Source: Holothuria scabra (lineage: Eukaryota; Echinodermata; Holothuroidea; Aspidochirotida; Holothuriidae). From it: DNA of 64,000 nt. This document shows, piece after piece, positions 45,801 to 60,800 of the stretch (within the stretch, counting starts at the first letter, position 1; each line of letters opens with the position of its first letter). The stretch is from NCBI GenBank assembly GCA_037179385.1, contig CM074195.1, positions 13,925,887-13,989,886 on the forward strand, read 5' to 3'. The notes beneath the pieces are model-generated. The model was not told the DNA's origin. It ran no database searches and saw only the letters and a program-made list of their open reading frames with translations. A program made the translations under genes and the position numbers.

Positions 45801-48800
45801 TATCATTAGTCTTGGAGTTTAAACAATGAAAGAATTTGAAAAGTGAAACATCTTTAAGATGAACATATATTATTATTTCTCTATAACATACATTAATGAC
45901 AGCAATTATATCTGTTTATTTAATTATTCATAGAAACTACAATTACAAATCCAGGATTTTAAAGTTGAGTCTCTGGAGAAGTTTTCCATGGATGTTGGGG
46001 ATCATCATAGTTTTTTGCTTCGCTTGAATGAAGAATCAATTGCTTGGGTCAAATTAGATGGAGATGACATCAGAATTATACAGAACATTCCTTCAGTAAG
46101 TACTTTAATGGGCATTTGTTTCTTGGAAACTGGCCCATTGGCTGTCCTTTAGTGCAGTGATGGGGAAACCTTCAGCTTGTGAGCCATCTAAATACAGAGA
46201 GACCTTTTAATCTGGTCCACTAGATTTTGAAAATTCAAATTTAAAAACTCATGAAAGCACTATACCACACTTTGTCTCACCTGTCAATAAGCCGTCCATT
46301 TTCAAAAAATGCGTTTTTACTTTCCCAGTATTATTTGTGCCTACATATCCCAGTGATGTATTCTTGATGATAGTGATAAGTTGTAGTACTGTTATAATTC
46401 ATTACTGTTTAGTTCTATTACAAATGAACTGTATCATATAGATCAGCACACATAAAACAACAGGTGAAAAAGCCCACCCCACATCCTTGAGGAAAACCTT
46501 TATTCTGTAATTGTTTCTTTAATGTTCATCTAACTCTTGACAGGAAGAATTTCCCCTACAAGTGATGTATTAAATTTAATAAATTAGTAATGGTAGGCCA
46601 GCGAAGGGGGAGTGATTTCTTCTTTGATTACAATACCCATAAATTAATTCTGTTCTCTTTTACTTTTTTTCAGGTTTTGTCATACTCATTTGATCTATAC
46701 AAAGAACAGTATATGTTAACAACAGCATCAAAGGACCAGAGTAAGAGGGTATGAAAGAATTTTACTATATTTTTCTTTTTTTTCTGTGACAGATTCTAAG
46801 AATAAGAATGGCCATGAAAATATTTGCCTACTTTCCTGTTTTCAGAGTGTGTCATAGGCATGCCAACTGGATTGACAATCTTTCATTGGAATTATTTTCA
46901 ATGATGTTAATAATTTGTCCTATAGAGCTTACAATAATACAAAGAATTTGCATTCAGTGAAAAGTGTTGAAATGGACAGCACTTAGTTTTACTCTATTCT
47001 TTGTTCAGAAAAAATTCTGAGAGCAAAAAAAAAAGAGAAAACACCTTTAAAGTATGTAATAATGACCTTTTGTGAAGTTCTGTAATATGTTTAACAAATC
47101 TTTTAGTATTAAATGACAGCTTGTTTGACACTTTTAACTCAAGATGGAAGGAAGCAATGTAAGGTAGAGTGGTTTGAATTACTTTTTTACCCCCTCCCAT
47201 TAGTAAAAGCTTGTCTCTTTTGTTATTACAGTCTGTCCTTTTGCAAAGTTTCTCTAAAGATGGAGAGGTTGCAAGTTTAAAGAACAGAATACAATTGCCT
47301 TCTCAGTCTCGATCTGTAGTCATGGTGAGTTCAAAAAGAATGCAGCCAAAATGATTTTCCCCTATGTATAATTTCTTTTATGTATGTTTTTTCTTACAGT
47401 ACTGTTATCTGTCCTTATATTTAGTAATTTGTACACCCTTACTGGTATAAGTATTTCCTGGTTTCTTTATTGTATTCTTGTGTCTGAGGGCTTAATGCTG
47501 AATTTTTTTATTCGATGCAGAGTGACTTGTTAGATCAAGATTGATTTACAATATTTATATTCTAATTCATCATCAATAATAGTTGCTAGGGGTTACAGAT
47601 TTTGGTAAGATTACAATGTAGAATGAGTGAAGTGAGAGGAGGGCAGGTAACAAGCAGGTATATGATTGTGGACTGCCTTGCATGTTATATTCTAAAAGTG
47701 GCTGAATATCCCTAACAAGGCCTAGGTAAGGTTAGGCCAATTTCTGAGAACATTCTAAAGGCCACAATTTATTTTATGTAAAGCTGTTGCTGAATAAAGA
47801 AATATTCCTTTTTGACAGGTCTCTGCTTCACATATGGATAGAAAAGACAAGTCAATTGGAAACCGGGTTCTATTGAAAACATCTGATGAAGGACTTCATT
47901 TAATTCAGCAAGGAGGTTGGTAAATTAAAGTGATAAAAGTTGCCGTGGAAAGTTGCATTAAATTCCCAGTTGGGGAGTAGTAGTAACCTGTAGGAGTACC
48001 AGCAAACACTGGCAAGCTTCAAACAATTTTTAAAATGTAGTGCTTTAGAATTGTGATGGTGAGGTAGAACTGTATGAGGGACACCTGGGAGGTCGCATAA
48101 GAGGTACAGGAGTCTAGAAGGTTAGACATCATTGCACTAGTTAGTAAAAAGTGATGACAGTTGTCCAGAGGATTTATGTATAGGCCTTTATTTGCTAATA
48201 TGTGCAGAACTAAAGATGGTCTTTGATTAAAAAGTTCAACAGAATTCCTAGATTTAGTTCTTTTACCTATTAAAACTAACTTAAATTTACCTTAAAAAAT
48301 TGGAACAGTTCTACTGGCAGATTATCAAGACCTCTATTAGTTTTATATTTGGTCATTTTATTCCATCAAAGGTCAAATAACCTGGAGCAGAGATGAGTCC
48401 TTGGCATCAGCACTCTCAGTTGAAATGGTTGATCTCCCTGTGTCTGAGACAGAGGCTCAGTTTGAAGATGAATTTGGTGCCAAAAAAGGAGGTAAAATAG
48501 TCAAACATATTTATAAAAGTTTGAGTCTATGAAAAGTTTTATTGGTAAGAATGTTTCTGTAGATGTTTCTTTTGAGCTTTGTTTTCTAAAAGAAATGATG
48601 TGTCAATTTTTATCAGTGCCGGGAAAATCTTGAAATTCAGGAATATTGAGTCATGTAAATGTTTACAAAGTAACTTTGTTCCATTCTTAATAAGAATATC
48701 AAAATGTATTCTCATATGTGAAATCCAAATATATTATCCTCTTCTCTTGAAATTTAATGTAAATTTTTGTCCAATTTCAAGAAAAAGGTCTGGATTTGGG

Positions 48801-51800
48801 AATTCTTTATTTTGTCCTGCCAAAGGTAATGAAAAGTTCCCCAGAAAGTACATGAATTTTTGTCAAATAGGATGAGTGGTAGATATTTTGCAGTAGAATT
48901 GAATATTGTGAATTGTTGATGGGAGTAGGGCATTCCTTCAATAATGCAATATTGTGTTGTAATACATAATTGATACAGGGAGTGTAATGATGTGAATGAT
49001 ATGTACACTAATAATTAAAAGTGGTATTTCTGCTTCAAAAATGATTACCACTTAATTTTAAAATTGTAGTAAAAATTATTTGAAAAAGAAGAAATAAACA
49101 CAAAGAAATGATTGTGGATAGAAAACAACCTTATTGGTGTACAATGAAAGGATAAGATAAACTATCATGTTATGCTGGTTATGACACTCAAGAAAAGAGG
49201 TATTGTTTAATGATTATTAACAAAAATGAAAGAAAATTTACATTGTAACCTAACTTTTCATGTCTGCAAAATATGTGGCGTTCCTTTTTTTTTCTTTTCT
49301 TAGATAGATATAACCAGGCAATAACATCTCAATAGTGCTGTTTTATTTTATGAAATTTTATAAAAATTCCTGTAAGATTATTGTAAATAGTTTAATTTTT
49401 GGTCCTTTTTTTCAGATAACATATTTTCTATGTTTGCCAGACGTATAAGTACTCAAATGTCCCAATTACAGGTATGGATTAAAAATGAGGATGGAAGGTT
49501 AATGCTTTATTATTTTATAAGTAATGAATGTTTTCAGTTTATGGCATGTTATAAGAGTTCTAGTGCAGGTTCATATGCTAAATAGGGGCAGTTTAATGTG
49601 AAATAAATGTGTAGGTCCAATCTTCATGCTGCATCCTGAACTCAAGTGTAATCTCTGAGTTATTAATGTTTGTGATTGACCACACTATCTTACTTTTTGC
49701 TTTTAGTCTGTTGTACGAAGTAGTTACACTAAACAAATGCACTTATGGCTTGTCACAACAAGTATCTCAATGCTTAGATATCATGTGTATGTGTCATTTG
49801 TCTCTTTAAGTAGTGGTTTGGCTCAACAAAATAGTTGGTCAAAGATGCAATGATATTTATGTTCAAGACTGAATTTCTGTAGTCAATAATAATTCCCAAT
49901 GTTTGGATAAAAGGTTTACAGGATTTTTAAGAGGGACCTGAAGCTAGAAATATACCTCATAGCTCTCTCACTGAAAAATAGGTCAGATGTTTGTAGGTTA
50001 CAGTGCAGCAATACAGTAGCAGATTTCCCATTGTTAGTGGCAGGTATTGTGATACAGAATTTTGTGATCAAGTTATGTAATCAAGGTAGACGAAGATATG
50101 AACATCAGTTCTTGTTTGGATTCTATTCATTTTCTAGAGAAAGATAAAAAAATTTAAAGGCCATATTTATTTAAGAAACCTTAACACTCTAAAACTGGAA
50201 GAATTGTTTAATACAGTTACTATGAAAATGTTGCTAAATTTAGTTGTGCAATTTTATGTCAATTTTGGCATCTCATGCGGTGTGGTTTCTGCTATAAAAT
50301 GGAAAGGTTATTGTCATTTAAATGTTGCTGTTTTTCTTTTTTTTTTCTTTTGTGTATTTCTTCCTTCTTGACTTTTGCTTCTATTTATGTTTGTATCCTT
50401 GTTATACAGTTTATGTAAACATGTAATATATGTAAGTCTTTTAAACCTATTTGGAAGTACCTCAGAGAGTGACAATAACTTTGATTGAACTTAACTGAAC
50501 TGAACAAATACAGTTAGAGTGTAAAACTTCTTACTTTTTTGTATCAAACTTTGTAAATGGGGTGAACCTGATGCCATAATTTTAATTACATTTTGTAGTA
50601 AGAATTTGCTAAACTTTACACTGCTAGTTTTGGAAATTTATTTATTTTGAGTTCATCAAACTTTGAATTCATGTTTTAAATATTAAACATTTTGCAGATG
50701 GTTTCTGTAGATTTATGCTGATATCATTTCAATTCCATGCCATTTTAATGTATTCTACTATCTACAAAAATTGCTTTAATTTAGCTGCATTTTATAGATC
50801 GGTCATACAAGTTTTGTAAAAATGCTGTAATTGGGGTATTTTTCTTTATTTCCAGAACTACTTTGTGCATTTGAAAAAGAAGATAGAATCATTGCAGCAT
50901 GGAGGAGTCGTTCATCATGGAGTGGATCAGCTGACCTATGCTGTCCAGTATGAATCTGATGAAACTATGGGGGAATATCTTACCAGAGATGAGTTCAGTT
51001 TACACAAAATCATTGTTGTTGCCACCAAACCTGGCAAGGTATCTAAATACCATTTTGTATGGGGTTGTAACCATTGCTGTCAAATTTGAATGAAACTACT
51101 GTGTTCAAAGAAAATTGATTTTATCATTGATAAACAACTTAAGTGAACTGAAGATTTTAAGGAAGCAAGAAAACCTTGAAGAAAATGTCAGGAAAATAAT
51201 TAATTTGTCAGAAGAAGTAATAATCTTGATATGCATAGAAACTAATACACAGATTAATGAAATGCATATTTTGTGTGTGTGTGTGTGTTTATGTTTGTAT
51301 GTGTAGGAAAACAGATGTCTTTTGTTCAGTGTGCAATGATACCTGTAAACCAGCTGAATGTATGGCTATGGTGCACATACTGACTCTCATAATATATTTC
51401 TTGAGTGTGAAGCCTAGCATTAATTTGTTATGATGTATGTATTATGCATTGCCTGCTATTTTGTAACTTGACTTGTTTATTTCACACAGGTCTAAAAGCC
51501 TTTACTTTTGTCTTTCCAGGTGTTTGGTTTAGATTCAGAAGATGGCGCTATTCTCTGGAGCCATTTTTTGCCAAACATCGCTCCCATTGAAAGAGGTGGG
51601 AAACAGACCCTACCTCTGATTATCCAAAGGACCACAGCCCACTTTCCAAACCCACCACAATGCACCATCATTGCAAAATTAAAGGTAAAAACTGAATGTA
51701 AGACAAATCTACCATGTCTTGATGAATATTTGGAATCTCAAGAAATTCATTCAATCATCTCAGATGATCATCTCTTCCTCTCCCCAAAATTTCTCAGAGT

Positions 51801-54800
51801 CAAAGCCAGGAGGAATGCAGTATTAGTTTCTTTCACCTACCATTGTTGAGTTAAGATAGATTTCATTCATCTACTTATACGTACCAAAGGAATTGGAACA
51901 GTCCAACTTTGCTGCTCTGAATCTGAAACTCAATATTCAAACGAGGGCTTATTCTTGTTTAGAAATGTACCAAAGTTGGAAGAGAAATTAAATGCAAGTC
52001 ACTGATTAAGTGTTTAGTTTGTTTATACTTTAGACCAGAGTGATCCAAATGAAAATTTTCTGGTGACCACATTGCATTTTTTCAGTGAAAGGGGGGGGGG
52101 GTACTTTTATCAGTATCATTAGTTCAGTATTTGTTTCTTTATTTTTCAAGCCTTCAAGGTTCATTTCTCCTGACTTACTAGAGAGCATGGATCCATGTCT
52201 GGCATATGTTAAGTAGGTGCCTTTAGCAAATCAATGATGCCATTGCACATGGACACTTCTTTCTTAATTGATTTTTGCAGGCTCTTAGACCTATTGATTG
52301 CCTTCAGCACTCTTTTTTAGGACCTGTTTGATACATAATTTCTGTTTCTGCATCTGGAATGCCAGCTTAAATTTTAACAACATTAATTTTTTTACCTCAA
52401 ACTGTAAATATTTGGACATAGTGTCCCCCAATTTAATCAATGCTGCCTTTATCCACGTGAATCTCTCACTTTTATTCTTGAACACTTTTAATGTATTAAA
52501 TCCTCAGCAAAAAAGCCAGTGAAATAATTCTCTTATGAATGTTTCACCTTTAAATAAAAAGAAGAAAAATGTGGGAATAACTCAGAGACACAACTTTATT
52601 TCATTTACAGGATTCTGAGAAAAATGTCATCTTCTCATTTAATCCCATCAATGGTAAACCATCATTACCAGAGTATCCGAATGGTCAGGTACTTCCCACT
52701 CCACTCAAACAAGCAACCATGCAGAACATCATTGACCAGGAATTTATGAAAGTTATCATTCTTCTTGACAAGGACAACAAGGTAAGATATGTAGTTTCAT
52801 TTCTATCATTTCATTGTTTGATATACAAGTACCTATTTAGGAGTTGTTATAGTTTGAGTGCATCTTTTTTAACAATACAACCAACGAATTTTGTCTTTAT
52901 AGCAGACGAGACCTTCAGACAGGAAATTGATTTTTTTTAGTCATAGTTGGTTTTTTTTACAAACTTGCATCGTACATCAATGGTGATGGGTATGTTAGTG
53001 CCAGCAAAAAACCCTTTAGACATGAGGCAACACTCTCCTTAGCCCAGTATAACATACCAAATGCTAAAATGAGTTTTCCATCTATTGTGTTTTGCAGTGC
53101 AAGGAATAAAGTGGAATTTAATACTTTCTTTATAAGTTTATTTTTTCTTTCTTTTTACTAATATTGTTTTTTCATGTTCATCTCTAATTTTTTCTTGTAA
53201 TTTTGGCTGTCTATTTACGTTTTGGCTGTAAGAGGTTTATTTTGGTTATTAGCAGCAATGGCATCTGTCTTGCATGTGTTTACTAAATCACTGAAATCAT
53301 TCTGCATTTTTCCAGGTGTCTGTTTATCCACCAACTGCTGGATCCATTGTGGCCAAAAATCTGGACAAAATCTACCTTTTTACTGCTGATTCTAATAGCG
53401 GAGCTTTGAATGGGTACCGTTTGCGACCGCTGGAAGATCACAAACATTCTGAGGGCGAATTGAATCCTATATTCTCAGCTGAAGAAGTCTGGCATGTTCA
53501 ACTACCATCGTTACTTCAAAGTATTACTCATGTGGTTTCCAAAAGACCGACAGGTGAGAAAGACAAGAAATTTAAAGATTTGAAAATGTACCTAAAAGAC
53601 AGTTCCAAGCTTTATTTTTTAATGGAAGGTAGCAAAATAAAGCTGTTTGAGCTATTGTGATTAGCAAACTTCACTCTGTCTATCTGTCTATCTATCATGT
53701 CTGTTCACAATTGCCGATAAAGCTCTCAGGGGAACATTTGTCAATGAGTAGTAACGAAACTTGGACACATTGGTCATTGAAAATAGGGCTACATGTTGTG
53801 TTTAAAAAGCTGAGGTCAAAGGTCATCTTGGGGTCATTAATTGCTGTTTTGTGAATATCTTTAAAGGATGTCTCCTCCCAAAAATAGTGCTCAACGTCCT
53901 TGAAAGTTGGCCATAGTTTTCCTTTTGTAGTGGTTCTTGAGTGGTCTACCTAGATTTTCTTATCCAAGGTCATTTGAGGTCATAAGAATGCAAATGGTGG
54001 GACTATTTTTGATGTGGTGCTATTGCTTTGCACCTGTTAGTCTGATAGTTACCAAACATCCCATGTTAAATCGACTTTTGAAGGGCTTGTAGCTGGTTGG
54101 AAAATATAGGTCATCCAAAGGTCCTCAAAATTGCTCAGAAGGATGACTAGCATAGACTGCAAACTACAAAGTTCCTGTCCAATTTAGGATGAATAATAAT
54201 TATGACACCTTCCTGACCAATTTTGTGCCACACCTCAGTTTTCACAAGTCTCACAAATTCAGCTTACCACTTGCCTCCCATTGAACTGCACTCTCTAAAA
54301 CTGTCTGTGTACAAGAGGTCAATCCTGTGAGTTTGTTTAGGTTAGTTTAAAGGGCCAAACCTCTCACCCCAAACTACAATTTTGGTTAGCAATTGGCTCA
54401 GCTCTTTGATTGACAACTAATTCAAACAATGCAGAGTACTAAAGCTTATATTACAAAGTATGAACAGTACTGAGAGTGTTTTGATTATATAAATTGAGTT
54501 TTTCATACTCACATTGAAGCAATAAACTCTGATTGTAGCTGGATGAGAGTGAATTTCAGACAATTGTGGGAGGGGCTTCAGTAAGATGGTTAGGAGAATT
54601 GGTACTGTTTGGGGTGAGAGAACTGGGCCTTTAAAGGGGGATTTTGATGGGTAGTTTGATTTATTGTGTATGCATTAACAGGCACTTTGTTGAAATAAAT
54701 GACAGTACCAAGTGATATGACACTGCTTCTTAACTAGTCATGCTTTTGGAAGGGATGAAGAGTTCAAATTTATTTTATTGTATTGAGGGAAAAAGCTTTC

Positions 54801-57800
54801 ACTTACTGCTGTTATCACAGCCCATTAAACTTGTCTTCTGCCTTGCTGATTTCTAAGTGCACTGTTTGCTTTAAAAAAATGTAAGCAAGGCTGTAGGGGG
54901 TTATCATTTTACCTGAAAGAAAATAAAACATTCTAACTTGTGGAGACATTCATTTCAGAAATAAGAGCCATGTACAGTATGACAGTCCCTGTAGTGATTA
55001 AAATATCCATTGAACGTGGAGTCATTTTCTTGGCATTGGAAGTCATCACTGTGCAGTAATTCAACATGTTTGAGCTTCAGCACTGATGGTGCTCTAGTTT
55101 CTGTTCCTTGTTTGACGTCAGATAATATTCAGTGCAGTGGTTTTGAACATGTTGGTACAACAGAGTTGCTGGGATGGAGTTCTTGCAAGTCACGGTCAAA
55201 TTAATTTACCAGACCCTCAACCTAGTTTGATTTTGTGACTTAGAGGGGCTGGTGTAAGGTTCTGTAAAATTGTTTGCAATGTTCTCCCTCTTTAAGCTGG
55301 ATGATATTGTAGTTGATTCACAGAATATAAATGTAATACCATTCAAGCACAGAAAGAGGTCATACTGCAAATTATTTATACATTGAATAAATGATGGCCA
55401 AGGCAAGGATTGGGACAGCTTAAATAATTTAGCATTACACATGAGGCTCCTGCAAGCATTGAATCCTAGGCCATTACCTCATCTGGCTCCTGTCAAATAT
55501 GCTGCTGATGGTATGGCTCAACATGCTACCTTTTTTTTTTTTCATTTAAATTAATTTTAATTTTCATGCTGTTTTACTTCTCTTTTTTTTTCAGAGGAGG
55601 TTCATTCTCAAGGTCGTGTCCTTGGAGATAGAACAGTCCTATACAAGTATCTTAACCCTAATCTGGTGGTTGTTGTAAGTGAGGGAGAGGATGCTACAGC
55701 AAAAAGTAAGAAGAATTCTCTAAGGGAAAGGTTGTCAGGGCTAGGAAAAATACATCATGATCTGATTTATCACTGAATTATTTGAACTGCTGTGAAATTT
55801 AGTGCTTAAGCAAAATGGTTTATGGCTAATAACAAAACTGATATTTGGCTTGTAAATAAGTAACATAGATTAAGTATTGAATGGGAACTTCCCTTGATGA
55901 TAGTATCAACTGTCAGTACCAGTTTGCAATGTGTTACACCTGTACACTTTATCAGGCAACATGTGTTACTTGATTTTGTGAGTGCATTGGACTATTTTTT
56001 TTCGTGTGTAACGTAATGTGTTATTTTATTTAGGTCATGTGACTATATTTTCCATGTGTAACTTAATTTGTTGTTTTATTTAGGTCATGTGACTGTGTAT
56101 CTGATTGATGTGGTCACAGGAAACATTGTGTTCCAGACTGACCATAAAAGAGTCGAGGGACCTGTGCATGTTGTACATTCTGAAAACTGGGTTGTGGTAA
56201 GTAGTAATATACCTATTACAGTTATCAATATTAATTGATATTTCCCATTTTCATTCTGTATCAATAAAGTAACCTTATTTGCTCACACTCTTTTACATCA
56301 TGATAAAAGTACATGATAAAGTACAAACATGTTCCAATTGTTTTGATTCATAGAAGAAAAGCATGTTGCACATCCTTAGTGTGCAAAATAGTTTTTTTCC
56401 TCGGATATCAATGTCTGTATTATTGATTACAATATGAGGCAAGATGAGATAAGATCAACTCTATTACCTACTTTGGACAATCCTTCAAACATCCTCTCTG
56501 AAATATTTTGTGTTTTATGGCAATAAATTAAACCATATTATTCAAACTTCCAAGAGAAGGTACTTTTTTGATAAGTTCAGTTAATGTAAGAATGATGTTA
56601 ATGGTACTTTGTCATTTTTTTAAGAAAGTAAAAAATAAGAATAGTGTTCCTCCTGAATGTATAAAGCTTGGTAATCATTTCCTTATAGATCCTAAACAAA
56701 TATCTTATGCATCTAAAAGGATTTTTTTTTGTTAATATCACTTGTTGCCAGTATACACAGCACTGCAACTGCAGAGTGTATAAAAGACAATGGTCAAGAC
56801 AATGGTTAATGGTCACACTAATTCTTTGGTCATTGAAAAGAACTTGAAAGTCTGTTAACTATCCCTGTCCCTGTTTGGTGCCTGGACTTCTGGGGATAGT
56901 GCAGAACAATGTCTGAGGTATAAGTTGCCTGTTAAGGTGGGGGATAATTGGGAGGATGGGACATGATTGGGAGGATGGGACATGATTGGGAGGATGGGAC
57001 ATGATTGGGAGGATGGGGGAGAAGGGATAATGACTGAAGGAAACAACACTGATTGGTCCACCATAAAACAACCTTGGTGTCTATTCTGTTTTCAGTATCA
57101 CTTTTGGAACAACCGTTTCCGTCGAAATGAAGTAACTGTCCTGGAACTGTTTGAAGGAAAGTCACAGAAAAACAGGTAAATGAAATAAGAGCAATACTCT
57201 AAACAACTAGAAAGCCAAAAGGCTTAATGATTCCTTGTCATATGATATATTGTAATAATGAACATGGATGTCCACATGACAAGCATGAGACCCCTCACAA
57301 ATACTGAGGGATACTAGTAAGGATGAAACCTTTTGAGATCATGTGACCCAAAATGACCTTTCGCCCTCACTTAAAACAATAGGGAGCAACTACCTAAAAA
57401 GACCATCAACATGCTAAATATGAGCAATTCACAAGCTGAGTATGAGATCCCTCCGCAGTTCAATAGCCACATAAAAATGTAATGTCTACAAGGTTTTGCC
57501 CTTTTGTGACCCCAACCTTTGACATCTACAAACAAGAGAAATCTCCCACAAAGTTGTGATGCTGGTAAACTATGTTGTCTAATAACTTGATAAAGAGGTA
57601 TTTTTAAAACATGCTCGTTTAAATAAAAATTTCGGGTATTGACGATAGCTCTCTATGTGATGATGTCTCTATGATCGAAAAAGTTGACTGCATTGAGGTT
57701 AGTGTTACAATAAGCCCTAATCCTAACAGTCATCCATACATTGGAACATATAGTAGAGACATCTCAACAGAAAGGTGTAACCTTGGCTATTAGTGGTAGT

Positions 57801-60800
57801 CTTTTTGTGTTTGTTTTTTGGTGTAATGCCCTTCCCAATGACTATGATACCCTTGAAAATTTACAAAAAATGGGAAATCTATTAATCCAGAAATTAACAA
57901 GATTTGTAATTTGCCTTAAATTGTCTGCTTGTAGGAACACCACATAACAGAGTACAAGTCAAGTGTCCTTTGTTTGATACACAGTAGATACTATTATGCT
58001 TGTTTTGATTACATGAACTACAGTACTTTCAGAAAAACAAGCCTTACTGAGAGGGCTAAATAAGTGTCAGACACTATCCCTAGACAGGTAGGAAATGGTT
58101 AAACCCATTGAGCTGTATGATTCAATGAGAAAACCCCTCAGGACACTGTGGCAGTCAAATGTGATAAATTAGGTAAGATAACAGTGACCAGCAATTTTCA
58201 CAGACTCTGGTGGGTCAGTTACAATTTGATTCATTCAATTAGACAATCTCAGTTCAAGCATGCTCAAGGGTATTTGATCCAAATGATCAGATATTTAGTT
58301 CTTTTTGTAAAACTCATAACCCGTGGTGTATTTAATACTCTAAGCAAAAATTATGTTCTTGCATCAATAATGTTTCACTGTAGCAAGAGGTTTTGCCTCT
58401 TCCACACTGATAATTAGAATGATGAAGACAATGGTTAGACAAGACAAAGATAGCAACAGTTTGACCAGAATGATTTTGCACCTGGGGTCAGCCTGTTGGG
58501 GGAAGGGGGGGGAGGAGATTTCCAATTTTTTTACCATTTTTATTGGTCTGATTGTATCACATTTTGATTCTCATATTTATTTTTCCATTCTGCTTGTAGC
58601 ACTGCCTTCTCATCTCTGGACCCACCCAGTGCCCCTCTTGTTGAGAGACAGTCATATGTATTTTCTGAGGCCTTGCAGGCAGTCACAACCACACAGACTG
58701 AGAAAGGAATCACATCCAAGCATGTTTTGAGTAAGTCTAATCTGTACCTCTTTTTGAAACATTTGGAATAGTTTTGTGTAGTCATGAGACAGTAAATAAT
58801 TTCTTGTATTAAGACTTCTCTAGAGATTTATTGTTTGGGACTTCATTTAAAATCATTTTAAGTATTACAACAGCTGAAGTTTTCCAATTACTGTAACTAG
58901 CTTGTGGAAAGCGTCTCAGATTATATCTCATTGCCTTCTTCTGTTTAATCAGTATCAATAGTACTTATGGCCAATGGTACCTCCCAAACACTAGACATTT
59001 CTTTGAGATAACAATTTTAACTTTCAGGCATTAAGTTTTAAATTTTCCAGGTGTGCTACAATTTGCACTTCTGGGAAAATTAAGGAGTGTGGTAGGTGTG
59101 CTGTTTTATTAGGCTTTTATAGACTTATATGAGATACCATCTTCATCTAGGTTTGCAAAAAATCTCAGTTCTCACAGTAATTTGGGGAAAGTGATGATGT
59201 TCGAATTGCACTGGCACGCCTCAAGATTCAAGCCCTGCTAAAGTCATGATGCTAGAAGGGAATAGCAAGTTTTAGCCATCTCAAGCTGGCAACTAATAAT
59301 CTAGAATCTATCAGAGAACTTCTTGTTCAGGTATCTTGGGATCAATAAAAGTAAAGGCATTTGCCCTCTTCAAGGACTATTTGGTCAATAGAGCAACAAG
59401 GTTGGTTTAAACGGGGTTAACTGCAGCAGTTACAGAGACAAGCTTCACCCGAGGAAATGCCTCTTTCTCAGGTAACATTGGCTAGAACGTTCTATTCAAT
59501 TCTAGCAGCATGGTAAGTCTCTTGCATAAATTAAAGAAGTAATATTCCATGTAGTATTATGTCCTTTACACTTTGACCATAAAAAAGTTAATCTATTGTT
59601 ATGATATGACATCAGCAGATAACAAAAATCTTCTTCTGTTTTCAGTGGTATTGCAGTCTGGTGGTATTGTTTCTTTACCAAAGAGAATTCTAGACCCTAG
59701 ACGACCACTGGTCCCTACCCAGCAACATAAAGAGGAGGGCTTGATACCTTATACACCAGAGCTTGTACTACCACCAACATCTTACATCAACTACAACCAG
59801 TCGGTTAGTCCATCAGTTTCATCCTGTCTAACACTCAAAACTTTGTGAGATACCTATCAAAATAAGTTTGAAGGTGGGGGGGGGGGGGGGGGGGGGGGGG
59901 GTGGAGGGGGAATTTGTTCACCTTTCAATCGTGTCTTCATGGAGGGCTTGGTTTGGGGGAGGGGACTTCACAGAGGGTTTGGTTTGGTTTGCTACAGTCC
60001 TGCCATACTGAGCTATATATTATATTTCATATACACAGTATTTATGTGCAGGTTTTGCAGAAAATGAGTTTTTGTATGTAGACTGCCATATTTGTGCTCA
60101 GTATAACTCAAGAGGGTGCACATATGTATAAAAGTCTCTTCCATGTCCAAAACATGATTGCACTCTGTAGGTTTAAAGAAGCTATTCTAGGACCCAGCAG
60201 TGGAATGATTTTGAGGTGAAACCGTATGTATATATCAGACCTAAATTATGGTTTCCCAGTGAAACCATCTGGGAAGGGGTTAATGTAGCAGTGGATGCCC
60301 ACATCCTTTATTCTAATTCTAGGTCACTGGTTTATTTCTTCTAGTCCATTGGTTTTGTGGAACATCCTGCAACGTGTGGGGATCAAACTTTAACCACCTA
60401 CGTTAAAGGTGGATGGTTTACCACTAGAGCTGTTATAGACATATCATTGTCATAATTTTGTGTATAATTCAAAGATATAGTCCGCATATCTAATTCTGAC
60501 TAAATCTGCAAGGTCAGAGAAATGAACAGTCTTGTCTTTACTTTTTGTTTAAAGGTGTTTGGAGTAAGAAGTATCCACACTAGTCCAGCAGGCTTGGAAT
60601 CAACATGTCTCGTTCTAGCTTATGGATTAGGTGAGTGAAGAAAGAATTTACTTTAGGCAAAGGTTAATATTAGAATTGAAGGAGTTTGTGAGATTAGAAG
60701 ATGACTTTTGATTCTATTACTTAAATAAAGATAGAATTTTGTAAAATTTTGAGGACCATTTTTATTCAATTTTTTTAAGTTTACCTAAAATGCACAGTGA

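Noticed and set aside
46741..46748. Alternative EMC1 exon 8 donor GTAAGA at 46741
   Set aside because: A good match to consensus, but it breaks frame with exon 9 and removes conserved residues.
56859..57165. Proline/serine-rich minus frames
   Set aside because: Translation of the 19-bp minisatellite in EMC1 intron 18.
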